From Devosia sp. 66-22 (lineage in GTDB: Bacteria; Pseudomonadota; Alphaproteobacteria; Rhizobiales; Devosiaceae): a stretch of DNA of 64,000 nt. The DNA lies in the NCBI GenBank assembly GCA_001899065.1, contig MKUZ01000013.1:1-64000 (forward strand). The letters run 5' to 3'. Positions 1 through 7,634 of this stretch are shown in pieces. How positions within the stretch are numbered: the stretch's first letter is position 1; each line of letters begins with the position of its first letter. The notes under the pieces are model-generated. The model saw only the letters and a program-made list of their open reading frames with translations, had not been told where the DNA came from and searched no databases. Both the position numbers and the translations under genes were made by a program.

Positions 1-64
1 TACCGCCATCGGCGGCCTCACCCCCTGGCTCCGCCTGAACAACCTTCTTGGAAACGACAGCTAG
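1..64 (+). CDS. C-terminal end of an unidentified gene (partial)
   Basis: An open frame enters from the left edge and ends at a TAG at 62-64, giving about 20 residues ending in LNNLLGNDS. The stop overlaps the convergent ecfG stop at 61-63. The tail is too short to assign a family. Sensor kinases are often found beside PhyR/EcfG loci, but nothing in these residues supports that here. Confidence 0.3.
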   Translation, partial: TAIGGLTPWLRLNNLLGNDS

Positions 65-606
65 AAGCTGGTGGTGGTGACCTGGGTAGAGACGGCGTCA
101 GGGCCGTAATCGGCCTCGCCGGAGATGCCCAGAACATCCTGCAGACGGGCACGAGCGCGGCTGACCCGGCTCTTCATTGTACCGACGGCGCAGTTACAAA
201 TCTGCGCGGCTTCCTCGTAGGAGAACCCGGAGGCGCCAATCAGCACGACCGCTTCGCGCTGGTCCGGCGGCAGGCCATCGAGCGCCTTCTTGAAGTCGGC
301 CATGTCGAGAATGCCGTATTGCGAAGGATGCACGGACATGCGTTCGGTGAAGGCACCATCGGTGTCCTGCACCTCGCGGCCGCGCTTGCGCATCTGGCTA
401 TAGAATTCGTTGCGCAGGATCGTGAACAGCCAGGCCTTGATGTTGGTGCCCATCTGGAAGCTGTCCTGCTTGGCCCAGGCCTTCATCATCGTGTCCTGCA
501 CGAGATCGTCCGCCTTGTCGTGGCGGCCGCTCAGGGAAACGGCAAAGGCGCGCAGCGAAGGGAGCGTTGCCAGGAGCTCCCGCTTGAAGGACGGTGTTTC
601 TTCCAA
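61..606 (-). CDS. ecfG: EcfG-type general stress response sigma factor
   Basis: A 181-residue ECF sigma factor. It has an N-terminal region 2 (about residues 15-80, including DLVQDTMMKAWAKQDSF) and a C-terminal region 4 (about 105-165, with LPPDQREAVVLIGASGFSYE and GTMKSRVSRAR). Length and sequence fit EcfG, the alphaproteobacterial general stress sigma factor that directs RNA polymerase to GGAAC-N16/17-CGTT promoters. The start is a TTG at 604-606, two bases after the nepR stop, which suggests translational coupling. In this family NepR sequesters EcfG until phosphorylated PhyR binds NepR. The nepR-ecfG-phyR arrangement here fits that circuit well. Confidence 0.95.
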   Translation of the reverse strand: MEETPSFKRELLATLPSLRAFAVSLSGRHDKADDLVQDTMMKAWAKQDSFQMGTNIKAWLFTILRNEFYSQMRKRGREVQDTDGAFTERMSVHPSQYGILDMADFKKALDGLPPDQREAVVLIGASGFSYEEAAQICNCAVGTMKSRVSRARARLQDVLGISGEADYGPDAVSTQVTTTSF

Positions 607-608
607 GA

Positions 609-809
609 TCAGCCCTTCCGCTTGCTGGCCTGTTCGACCTGATCCAGTTTTTCCAGCAAATCCAGAAACTTGTCTGGAATAGGCTGGTCCTGGACCGCGC
701 CGTAGAAGGCGCGCAGCTTGGCTCCGATGTCGGAGTTTGGACCGAGTCCATCGTCCGTGCGCCGCGATCGCGGTACACTCATCTCATTCATCTTCGATTT
801 GTCTTTCAC
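609..809 (-). CDS. nepR: NepR family anti-sigma factor
   Basis: A 66-residue protein with the NepR core GAKLRAFY...IPDKFLDLLEKLD, which forms two helices that hold EcfG or phosphorylated PhyR. It sits directly upstream of ecfG (2-base gap) and is divergent from phyR, the usual arrangement. The chosen start is GTG at 807-809; an ATG at 789-791 would give a 60-residue protein and cannot be excluded. The basic, disordered N-terminus and acidic C-terminal helix are typical. Confidence 0.92.
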   Translation of the reverse strand: MKDKSKMNEMSVPRSRRTDDGLGPNSDIGAKLRAFYGAVQDQPIPDKFLDLLEKLDQVEQASKRKG

Positions 810-859
810 TACCCGGACCTGTGAAGCAGAGTGACGCTGGACTCTGACGTGCTAGCATA

Positions 860-884
860 AATGGCTGCCGGATCGAAAAGTTCC
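860..884 (-). promoter_or_regulatory. Candidate EcfG promoter for nepR-ecfG
   Basis: On the minus strand GGAAC (884-880) is followed after 16 bases by CATT (863-860). The consensus is GGAAC-N16/17-CGTT, so there is one mismatch. Autoregulation of nepR-ecfG by EcfG is common in Alphaproteobacteria. Confidence 0.5.
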
Positions 885-892
885 GGCCCCGC

Positions 893-917
893 GGAACGAA
901 ACTGAATCTGCCTCGTT
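893..917 (+). promoter_or_regulatory. EcfG-dependent promoter of phyR
   Basis: GGAAC (893-897), a 16-base spacer, then CGTT (914-917): an exact match to the EcfG consensus, 41 bases upstream of the phyR ATG. Its GGAAC box forms an inverted repeat with the GTTCC of the opposed candidate promoter (880-897, 8-base gap), so the two -35 elements face away from each other. Confidence 0.8.
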
Positions 918-958
918 TGGGTGTGGGCTAAGTTACCAAGCGTCAAAGGGAGCACATA

Positions 959-1753
959 ATGAGCTTGTCGATGCGGATTGCTCCGCACCTGCCGTATCTG
1001 CGGCGTTTCGCACGCGCCGCCACCGGATCCCAGACCTCGGGTGACGCCTACGTGGCAGCGACGCTGGAAGCGCTGATCGCCGACGTTTCAATCTTCCCCG
1101 AAGCCTCGAGCGATCGGATCGCGCTCTATAAGCTCTTCTCGAAACTGTTTTCGTCCTCTTCGGTGCAGATTCCGACGCCGCAACCCCATTTCGTGTGGGA
1201 ACAACGCGCCGCCCGGAACCTCGCCAACCTGGCCCCCCGCCAACGCCAGGCCTTCCTTCTGGTGTCGGTCGAAGGCTTTTCCAGCGAACAGGCAGCGGAA
1301 ATCCTCGACGTCTCCGACGAGGAGCTCACCAAGCTCATCGCCGAGGCATCACGCGAAATCTCGCGCCAGGTGGCGACCGACATCCTCATCATCGAGGACG
1401 AGCCGCTGATCGCCATGGACATCGAGCAGATGGTGGAATCGCTGGGCCACAAGGTCGTGGGCATCGCCCGCACCCATAAGGAGGCAGTGTCGCTCTACGG
1501 CAAGACCATGCCCAAGATGATCCTCGCCGACATTCAGCTCGCCGACGGCTCGTCCGGCATCGACGCGGTCAACGACATCCTGTCGACCGAAGCGCTGCCC
1601 GTGATCTTCATTACGGCGTTCCCCGAGCGCCTGCTGACCGGCGAGCGGCCAGAGCCGACATTCCTCGTCACCAAGCCGTTCAATCCGGACATGGTGAAGG
1701 CACTGATCAGCCAGGCGCTGTTCTTCGACGAAGGTTCGCGCGCCGCGGCGTAA
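959..1753 (+). CDS. phyR: PhyR response regulator / anti-anti-sigma factor
   Basis: A 264-residue protein with the PhyR layout: an N-terminal EcfG-like domain (about 1-135) and a C-terminal receiver domain (about 140-255). Receiver residues are visible: acidic pair E146/D147, phospho-acceptor D191 in ILADIQLADG, T219 and K239. Phosphorylation exposes the sigma-like domain, which binds NepR and frees EcfG. The ATG has a good ribosome-binding site (AAAGGGAG, 945-952). It has an exact EcfG promoter upstream and a strong terminator downstream, so it is a single-gene transcript under positive feedback. Confidence 0.96.
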   Translation: MSLSMRIAPHLPYLRRFARAATGSQTSGDAYVAATLEALIADVSIFPEASSDRIALYKLFSKLFSSSSVQIPTPQPHFVWEQRAARNLANLAPRQRQAFLLVSVEGFSSEQAAEILDVSDEELTKLIAEASREISRQVATDILIIEDEPLIAMDIEQMVESLGHKVVGIARTHKEAVSLYGKTMPKMILADIQLADGSSGIDAVNDILSTEALPVIFITAFPERLLTGERPEPTFLVTKPFNPDMVKALISQALFFDEGSRAAA

Positions 1754-1784
1754 ACGCGGCAATTCTTCTTCCTTGCACCAAACT

Positions 1785-1817
1785 GGCGGTCCAGAACGGA
1801 CCGCCGTCTCTTTTTTG
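1785..1817 (+). terminator. Rho-independent terminator after phyR
   Basis: A perfect 8-bp stem GGCGGTCC/GGACCGCC (1785-1792, 1798-1805) with a 5-base loop is followed by a T-rich run GTCTCTTTTTTGG. It lies 32 bases after the phyR stop. Confidence 0.85.
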
Positions 1818-1854
1818 GCTTGCGCAACGGGTCTGTTTGACCTCACGTCGCGGC

Positions 1855-2643
1855 ATGACAGACGCCGCCACGCCCCGCCTGCCCATCATCGAGCTCGACG
1901 ATATCCATAAATCGTTCGCGCATGTCGAAGTGCTCAAGGGCGTGTCGATGCGGGCCCATGAGGGCGAGGTGGTAGCGCTGATCGGCTCGTCCGGGTCGGG
2001 CAAGTCGACGCTGCTGCGCTGCATCAACATGCTCGAGGTCCCCGACCAGGGGACCGTGAAGGTCGCCGGCGAAACCATTGCGCTCGCCGGCAATCCTCCC
2101 ACTCGACACGTCGCCGACGAAGCGCAGATCCGGCGCGTCCGCTCCGAACTGGGCATGGTGTTCCAGCAGTTCAACCTGTGGAGCCATATGACGGTGCTGC
2201 AAAACCTGATGGAGGCGCCCCTGCTGGTGCAGAAGCGCGAGCGGGGCGAAGTCGAGGCTGAGGCGCGCGAAATGCTGGGCAAGGTCGGCATCGCCGACAA
2301 GGCCGACGCCTACCCCGCCCAGCTCAGCGGCGGCCAGCAGCAGCGCGCCGCCATCGCCCGGGCGCTCTGCATCAATCCGCGCGTGATGCTGTTCGACGAA
2401 CCGACCTCGGCGCTCGACCCCGAGCTCGAGGTCGAGGTGCTGCGCGTGATCCGGCTGCTGGCCGATGAGGGGCGGACAATGATCCTTGTGACACACGACA
2501 TGGAATTCGCCCGCACCGTGGCGCACCGTGCAGTGTTCCTGCATCTGGGTCGGGTCGAGGAAGAGGGACCGGTTGAAGAGGTTTTCGGCGCCACCAGATC
2601 GGCCCGCCTCAAGCAGTTCCTGAATGCGGCATCGCACGGGTGA
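1855..2643 (+). CDS. Polar amino-acid ABC transporter, ATP-binding subunit
   Basis: A 262-residue ATPase of the HisP/GltL/ArtP type. It has Walker A GSSGSGKS (about 44-51), a Q-loop at VFQQFNLW, signature LSGGQQQR, Walker B VMLFDEPTSALD and H-loop VTHD. It energises uptake by the binding protein and two permeases that follow. The ATG at 1855 was preferred; an in-frame TTG at 1837 would add six residues. No strong ribosome-binding site is seen for either. Confidence 0.9.
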   Translation: MTDAATPRLPIIELDDIHKSFAHVEVLKGVSMRAHEGEVVALIGSSGSGKSTLLRCINMLEVPDQGTVKVAGETIALAGNPPTRHVADEAQIRRVRSELGMVFQQFNLWSHMTVLQNLMEAPLLVQKRERGEVEAEAREMLGKVGIADKADAYPAQLSGGQQQRAAIARALCINPRVMLFDEPTSALDPELEVEVLRVIRLLADEGRTMILVTHDMEFARTVAHRAVFLHLGRVEEEGPVEEVFGATRSARLKQFLNAASHG

Positions 2644-2723
2644 ATTGACGCTGACCCCATTTGAAGTACGGTAACCCTCAGAGCCGCGGCGAAACGCGGC
2701 CATGGCGTAAACGGAGACCACGC

Positions 2724-3485
2724 ATGAAACATCTGATTTTGGCCGCTGCCGCCCTGCTGGCCCTGTCGGCCGGCGCACAGGCGCAGGATACGGTCCGGCT
2801 CGGCTCGGAGGGCGCCTACCCGCCCTACAATTATGTCGACGAAGCCGGCAAGCTCGGCGGCTTCGACATCGATGTCGGCAACGAAATCTGCAAGCGCGCG
2901 GGCCTCACCTGCGAGTGGGTGGTCAATGAGTGGGATACCATCATTCCCAACCTGATCGCCGGCAACTACGACGCGATCCTGGCGGGCATGTCGATCACCG
3001 ACGAGCGCAAGAAGACCATCGCCTTCACCCAGGATTACTTCCCGCCCGATCCGTCGGCCTTCGTGGCCGCGACCGGCAAGAACCTCGATCTCGAGAACCC
3101 CAGTGGGCTGCGCTTCGGCGCCCAGGGCGCCACGATCCAGGCCGCCTGGCTCGAGCAGAACGTCAAGGCCAACAACACCGTGCTCAGCTACGAGACGCCA
3201 GACCAGGCGCTGGCCGACCTCAATGCGGGTAACCTCGACGCCATCCTCGCCGACAAATCGTACCTGCAGGAGACAGTTGCCGGTTCGAGCGGCGCGCTCG
3301 AGCTGACCGGCCCCGAGATCGAGATCGGCGGCGGCGTCGGCATCGGCATGCGCCAGGCCGACACCGAGCTGACCGCCAAGTTCGACGCGGCGCTGACGGC
3401 GATGAAGGCCGACGGCACGCTCGACGCGCTGATCACGCTCTACTTCCCCGATCGCGAGGGCGGTCCGTTCTACACGGCCGAGTAA
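2724..3485 (+). CDS. Polar amino-acid ABC transporter, periplasmic binding protein
   Basis: A 253-residue family 3 solute-binding protein. The signal peptide is MKHLILAAAALLALSAGAQA with cleavage before QD. The mature part begins with RLGSEGAYPPYNYVDEAGKL, typical of lysine/arginine/ornithine- or histidine-type binding proteins, and contains FDIDVGNEICKR. The ATG at 2724 has GGAGA seven bases upstream; an in-frame upstream ATG at 2661 would spoil the signal peptide. Second gene of the transporter operon. The substrate cannot be fixed from sequence; a cationic amino acid, opine or acylated amino acid is plausible given the deacylase gene at the operon end. Confidence 0.9.
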   Translation: MKHLILAAAALLALSAGAQAQDTVRLGSEGAYPPYNYVDEAGKLGGFDIDVGNEICKRAGLTCEWVVNEWDTIIPNLIAGNYDAILAGMSITDERKKTIAFTQDYFPPDPSAFVAATGKNLDLENPSGLRFGAQGATIQAAWLEQNVKANNTVLSYETPDQALADLNAGNLDAILADKSYLQETVAGSSGALELTGPEIEIGGGVGIGMRQADTELTAKFDAALTAMKADGTLDALITLYFPDREGGPFYTAE

Positions 3486-3495
3486 CAACGTCTTA

Positions 3496-3524
3496 GCGGA
3501 ACGGGGCTTGGCGCTCCGTTCCGC
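3496..3524 (+). other. Intercistronic hairpin between binding-protein and permease genes
   Basis: A perfect 9-bp stem GCGGAACGG/CCGTTCCGC (3496-3504, 3516-3524) with an 11-base loop, 11 bases after the binding-protein stop and without a T-run. Such hairpins often stabilise the binding-protein mRNA and lower permease expression. Confidence 0.5.
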
Positions 3525-3545
3525 CCCCGGGGGCATGAACCGCCT

Positions 3546-4400
3546 ATGCTCGATCTGTTGCCGCAGTGGATACGCGACGGCATAGGCGACGATGTCGCGT
3601 TCTGGATCGGCTACCTCACCAACGGCAAGCACCTGGCCTGGTATGCGAGCGTCCAGTTCACGCTGTTCGCGGCCGTCTGCGGCGGGCTCGTCGCGCTGGT
3701 GCTCGGATTGGCCGCGGCGGCGGTGCGCAACAGTGCGCCCTGGCCCTTCCGCATGGCGGCGGCCGGCTACATCAACATCGTCCGCGGCGTGCCGGATGTG
3801 CTGTTCTTCCTGTTCTTTCCGCTGGCCTTCGAGCAGGCGATGGAATGGCTGGCCTCGACGCAGGTCTGTACGCCCGAAACGCTGGCGCTCAACACCGGGC
3901 AGTGGCCGCCCTGCGACGCGGCGAACTGGCGGCTGACGACATTCGAATATCTCATCATGGCGAGCGTCTCGCTCGGCATCGTCTATGGCGCCTTCACCGC
4001 CAACGTGATCTGGGGCGCGTTGCGCGCCGTGCCGCATGGCCAGCTCGAGGCGGCGCGGGCCTATGGCATGAGCAAGGCGCAGGTGCTCTGGCGCATTCAT
4101 ATCCGGCAGATGTGGGTCTACGCCCTGCCCGGCCTCTCCAATGTCTGGCTGCTGCTGATCAAGGCAACGTCGCTGCTGAGCCTGTTGCAGATCGTCGACT
4201 TCGTCACCTGGGCGCAGCGGCTGGGCGCGGCCAATTTCTCGCGCGTCGCCGGCCTCGTCCATCCGGACTGGCGCTGGCAGTACTACCTCGTGCTGCTGGT
4301 CTTCTACATCCTGCTCACCTGGATCTCGGAGCGAGCGTTCGGCGCCATCACCCGCCGGGTGCAGCGCGGCATGCCCATCGTGGCGCAGGAGGCGATGTGA
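3546..4400 (+). CDS. Polar amino-acid ABC transporter, permease subunit 1
   Basis: A 284-residue inner-membrane permease of the HisQ/HisM family. Five to six hydrophobic segments are visible, and the conserved EAA loop reads LEAARAYGMSKAQVLWRIHIRQ (about residues 170-190), which docks on the ATPase. An insertion with two cysteines (VCTPETLALNTGQWPPCD) lies between membrane segments and probably faces the periplasm. The 3' end overlaps the next permease gene by 4 bases. Confidence 0.9.
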   Translation: MLDLLPQWIRDGIGDDVAFWIGYLTNGKHLAWYASVQFTLFAAVCGGLVALVLGLAAAAVRNSAPWPFRMAAAGYINIVRGVPDVLFFLFFPLAFEQAMEWLASTQVCTPETLALNTGQWPPCDAANWRLTTFEYLIMASVSLGIVYGAFTANVIWGALRAVPHGQLEAARAYGMSKAQVLWRIHIRQMWVYALPGLSNVWLLLIKATSLLSLLQIVDFVTWAQRLGAANFSRVAGLVHPDWRWQYYLVLLVFYILLTWISERAFGAITRRVQRGMPIVAQEAM

Positions 4401-5143
4401 GCGTCCTCGACACGATCCTGCGCGAAGTCGAGCTGCTTGCCATGCCGGCGCTGTTCAACATCTACTTCGCGGCGGCGGCGATCCCGGTGGGCTTCATCGC
4501 CGCCATCTTCCTCGCGCTGGGCAAGGGCTCGCGTAACCCGGTCGTCAGCCGACTGAGCCGGGGCTACATCTACTTCTTCCGCGGCTCGCCCTTCTTCATC
4601 CAGCTCTTCACCTTCTATTCGCTGGTGCTGAGCTTCAACATCTTGACCTGGAAGCCGCTGGGCATCGACTGGCTGGTGCTGCATCCGCTGTTCCTCGGAC
4701 CGGCGATCCTCGCGCTCAACACCACCGCCTATTCCGCCGAGATCTTCCACGGCGCGCTGACAACCGTGCCGCGAGGCGAGGTGGAAGCGGCGCGCGCCTA
4801 TGGCATGAGCTGGGGCCAGCGCTTCCGCCGCATCGTCTGGCCGCACCTGATCCGCATCGCCTGGCCCGCCTACACCAACGAAGTGGTGTTCCTGTTCCAT
4901 GCGACGGCGCTGATCTACTTCACGCTCCCCGTCATCGGCGACCAGAAGGACTTGATGAACAAGGCCGGCGAGCTGTTCGAGCGCGACTACAATGCGTTCC
5001 TCCACTATTCTGTGGCCGCGCTGTATTTCCTCGCCATTTCGCTTGCCATCTTCTACGTCTTCGGCCTGATCTACCGCCGTCTGATGCGTCACATGCCGGG
5101 GGCAGAGCCGATGACCTTCTCGCTCAAGCGGATGTTCCGCTGA
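4397..5143 (+). CDS. Polar amino-acid ABC transporter, permease subunit 2
   Basis: A 248-residue second permease with the EAA loop VEAARAYGMSWGQRFRRIVW and the FFRGSP motif typical of the HisM/ArtM family. It starts at a GTG (4397-4399) that overlaps the previous stop (GTGA), consistent with coupled translation of the permease heterodimer. The next gene begins on the last base of its stop codon. Confidence 0.9.
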   Translation: MSVLDTILREVELLAMPALFNIYFAAAAIPVGFIAAIFLALGKGSRNPVVSRLSRGYIYFFRGSPFFIQLFTFYSLVLSFNILTWKPLGIDWLVLHPLFLGPAILALNTTAYSAEIFHGALTTVPRGEVEAARAYGMSWGQRFRRIVWPHLIRIAWPAYTNEVVFLFHATALIYFTLPVIGDQKDLMNKAGELFERDYNAFLHYSVAALYFLAISLAIFYVFGLIYRRLMRHMPGAEPMTFSLKRMFR

Positions 5144-6285
5144 TGTCGTTCAAGCGCGACCAGCTGCTGCTTGCCGGCGACACGCCGGGCAGCACTATTG
5201 AACTGCCGTTCTACCGGATCGGACCGCCGACGGCGCCCGAGAAGGTCTACCTGCAGGCGGCGCTGCACGCCGACGAGCAGCCGGGCACGATGCTGCTCCA
5301 CCATCTGCTGCCCATGCTGCGGCAGGCCGACGAACAGGAACTGCTGCGTGCCCGCTTCGTGGTGGTGCCAATGGCCAACCCGATGGGCATGGCCAATCTC
5401 GTCCACCGCAGCCATATCGGCCGCTACGACCTCAACACCGGCGTCAACTACAACCGGCAATGGCCCGACCTGTTCGCCATGGTGCGCTCGCAGCTCGCCG
5501 GCCGGCTGAGCGAGAACGAAGCGTTCAATGTCAGTCTGATCCGCCGCGCGGTGGCGCAGTGGATCGATACGCAGCAGCCGCGCAGCGCCGCCGAGCAGCT
5601 GCGGCTGTTCCTGCTCCGGGAAGCGCATGATGCGGAGTTCGTGCTGGACCTCCATTGCGACAGCGACTCGCTGCCCTACATCTACACCTCGCCCGAGCTG
5701 ATGCCCGAGCTGCAGGACCTCTCCGACTGGATGGGCGCAGCCGCCGTGATGACGGCTGCTGACAGCGGCGGCGGCTCGTTCGACGAGGTGCTGCCCCTGC
5801 TCTACCGCAGGCTCGCCCAGGCCAACCCGGGCAAGCCCGTGCCGCTCGCAAGCGCCACCGCGACGCTTGAGTATCGCGGGCAGAACGATGTGTTCGACCA
5901 ATTCGGCGAACAGGATGCGCTGAGGCTCTTCGGCTTCCTGTGCGGCCGCGGCCTCATCGATGCCGACCCCGGTCCGGTGCCGGCGAAAAGCTGCGAGGCG
6001 ACGCCGTTCGAGGCCACCGAGATCATCCGCGCGCCGCGCACCGGACTCGTCGCCTATCGCGTGGATCTGGGGCAGCGCGTCGCCAAGGGCCAGCCGGTCG
6101 CCGATCTGATTGCGATGGACGGGCCGGAGGCTTTCATCGCGCGTACGCCCATCGTGGCCGGGACCGATGGGCAGGTGCTGACCCGCGCCCTGCGCAAATA
6201 TGCGACGCGCGGCGAAGGGATCATGAAGATCGTGGGCACGGCGCCGTTGCCGCAGCGCAAGGGCGGATATCTGCTCGAGGACTGA
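5143..6285 (+). CDS. AstE/AspA-family zinc deacylase (succinylglutamate desuccinylase/aspartoacylase-like)
   Basis: A 380-residue M14-type metal-dependent amidohydrolase. The zinc-binding pattern HADE (H43, E46) and a third ligand in LDLHCDSD are present, and the C-terminal part (from about 285) resembles the beta-barrel domain of the family. Such enzymes remove an acyl group from an N-acylated amino acid. Co-transcription with an amino-acid transporter (TGATG overlap) suggests it deacylates the imported compound in the cytoplasm. Longer than E. coli AstE (about 320). The exact substrate (acetyl-diaminobutyrate, succinylglutamate, an opine-like compound) is not decided by sequence. Confidence 0.75.
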   Translation: MSFKRDQLLLAGDTPGSTIELPFYRIGPPTAPEKVYLQAALHADEQPGTMLLHHLLPMLRQADEQELLRARFVVVPMANPMGMANLVHRSHIGRYDLNTGVNYNRQWPDLFAMVRSQLAGRLSENEAFNVSLIRRAVAQWIDTQQPRSAAEQLRLFLLREAHDAEFVLDLHCDSDSLPYIYTSPELMPELQDLSDWMGAAAVMTAADSGGGSFDEVLPLLYRRLAQANPGKPVPLASATATLEYRGQNDVFDQFGEQDALRLFGFLCGRGLIDADPGPVPAKSCEATPFEATEIIRAPRTGLVAYRVDLGQRVAKGQPVADLIAMDGPEAFIARTPIVAGTDGQVLTRALRKYATRGEGIMKIVGTAPLPQRKGGYLLED

Positions 6286-6359
6286 GGGCGACGAGCGGGA
6301 GGCCGGGTGTCGCGCGGCCTTTCCGGTCCGCCTACAAACTGCACGTTCCGCAAACAGGG

Positions 6360-6379
6360 GTTCCCGCTTTCGCGGGAAC
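6360..6379. repeat. Short intergenic palindrome between convergent genes
   Basis: GTTCCCGC and GCGGGAAC around a TTTC loop, in the 125-base gap between the deacylase and uxuA ends. Sequences of this type occur as dispersed palindromic units in alphaproteobacterial genomes and could also stop transcription from both sides. No other copy was seen in this window. Confidence 0.5.
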
Positions 6380-6410
6380 GACCCCGTGGGGTGGGCGCGT
6401 TCCGCTCTGC

Positions 6411-7625
6411 TCAGCGCAGCCCGAACTCGGCATGCTCCAGCGCTGTCATGATACCACGCAGTTCCGCGAGGCCCTTGAGGCGGCCGATGGTGGGGTAGCC
6501 GGGCTGCGAGCGGCGGCCGAGATCGTCGAGGATGTCCTGGCCGTGGTCGGGTCGCATCGGAATCTGCCAGTCGGCACGGCCGGCGGCCCTGCGCTTGCGT
6601 TCCTCGGCGATGATGGCTGCAATGAGCGCAACCATGTCAGTGTCGCCGCCAAGATGCTCGGCCTCGAAGAACGAACCGGCCAGCGCGTCATTGTCCTTCT
6701 TGACGTTGCGCAGATGGAGGAAATGCACCTTGTCGCCCAGCCGCCGCATCATGCCGGGCAGATCGTTGTCCGGCCGCGCGCCCAATGACCCGGAACAGAG
6801 CGTGATTCCATTGGCGGGCGATTCCACCGCGCCAGTCATGTAGACGTAATCGGCTTCGGTCGACATGACGCGCGGCAGGCCGAGCAGCGGAAACGGCGGA
6901 TCGTCGGGATGGCAGCACAGACGAAGGCCGAGCTTTTCGGCGACCGGCACGACCTCGCCGAGGAAATCGACGAAGTGCTTGCGCAACTGATCGGGCGAGA
7001 TGTGGCCGTATTCATCGAGATGCGCCTGCACCTCCTGAATGGTGAGGCTCTCGGTCGAGCCCGGCAGCCCCATCGTGACATTGCGCGCCAGCACCTTGCG
7101 CTGCTCGTCGCTCAGGCCCTGGAAGCGGCGCGCGGCTTCGGTGCGCACGTCTTCGGAGAAGTCCTCGGCGGCACCGCGGCGCTGCAGGATGTGGATGTCG
7201 AACACCGCAAAATCGTTGATGTCGAAACGCATGGCGGTACCACCGCTCGCGACCCGGTAGCGCAGTTCCGTGCGCGTCCAGTCGAGCACCGGCATGAAGT
7301 TGTAGCAGACGACCTCGAGCCCGGACCTGGCGACGTTCTCGAGCGACAGCTTGTAGTTCTCGATGTGCTGCCGCCAGTCGTTTTTCTGCTTCTTGATGTC
7401 CTCGCTGACCGGCAGGCTCTCGATGACCTCCCAGGCGATACCCGAGGGCGAGCCGTCCTTGCGCGTGGCGATCTGTTGCTGGCGCTTGGCGATTTCCTCG
7501 AGCGACCAGACCACGCCATTGGGAACGTGATGGAGCGCCGACACGACGCCTTCGACGCCCGCCTGCAGCATGTCGTCGATACTCGCGATGTCCGCCGGTC
7601 CGAACCAGCGCCAGGTCTGTCTCAT
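6411..7625 (-). CDS. uxuA: D-mannonate dehydratase
   Basis: A 404-residue UxuA-family protein (full length). It begins MRQTWRWFGPADIASIDDML and contains GVVSALHHVPNGVVW, CYNFMPVLDWTRTEL, LCCHPDDPP and a C-terminal MRPDHG metal/catalytic region, all typical. It converts D-mannonate to 2-keto-3-deoxy-D-gluconate in hexuronate catabolism. Last gene of a minus-strand operon dctP-dctQ-dctM-uxuA (9 bases after dctM), so the TRAP transporter probably imports mannonate or a hexuronate. UxuB and uronate isomerase are not in this window. Confidence 0.93.
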   Translation of the reverse strand: MRQTWRWFGPADIASIDDMLQAGVEGVVSALHHVPNGVVWSLEEIAKRQQQIATRKDGSPSGIAWEVIESLPVSEDIKKQKNDWRQHIENYKLSLENVARSGLEVVCYNFMPVLDWTRTELRYRVASGGTAMRFDINDFAVFDIHILQRRGAAEDFSEDVRTEAARRFQGLSDEQRKVLARNVTMGLPGSTESLTIQEVQAHLDEYGHISPDQLRKHFVDFLGEVVPVAEKLGLRLCCHPDDPPFPLLGLPRVMSTEADYVYMTGAVESPANGITLCSGSLGARPDNDLPGMMRRLGDKVHFLHLRNVKKDNDALAGSFFEAEHLGGDTDMVALIAAIIAEERKRRAAGRADWQIPMRPDHGQDILDDLGRRSQPGYPTIGRLKGLAELRGIMTALEHAEFGLR

Positions 7626-7634
7626 AGAATCCTC

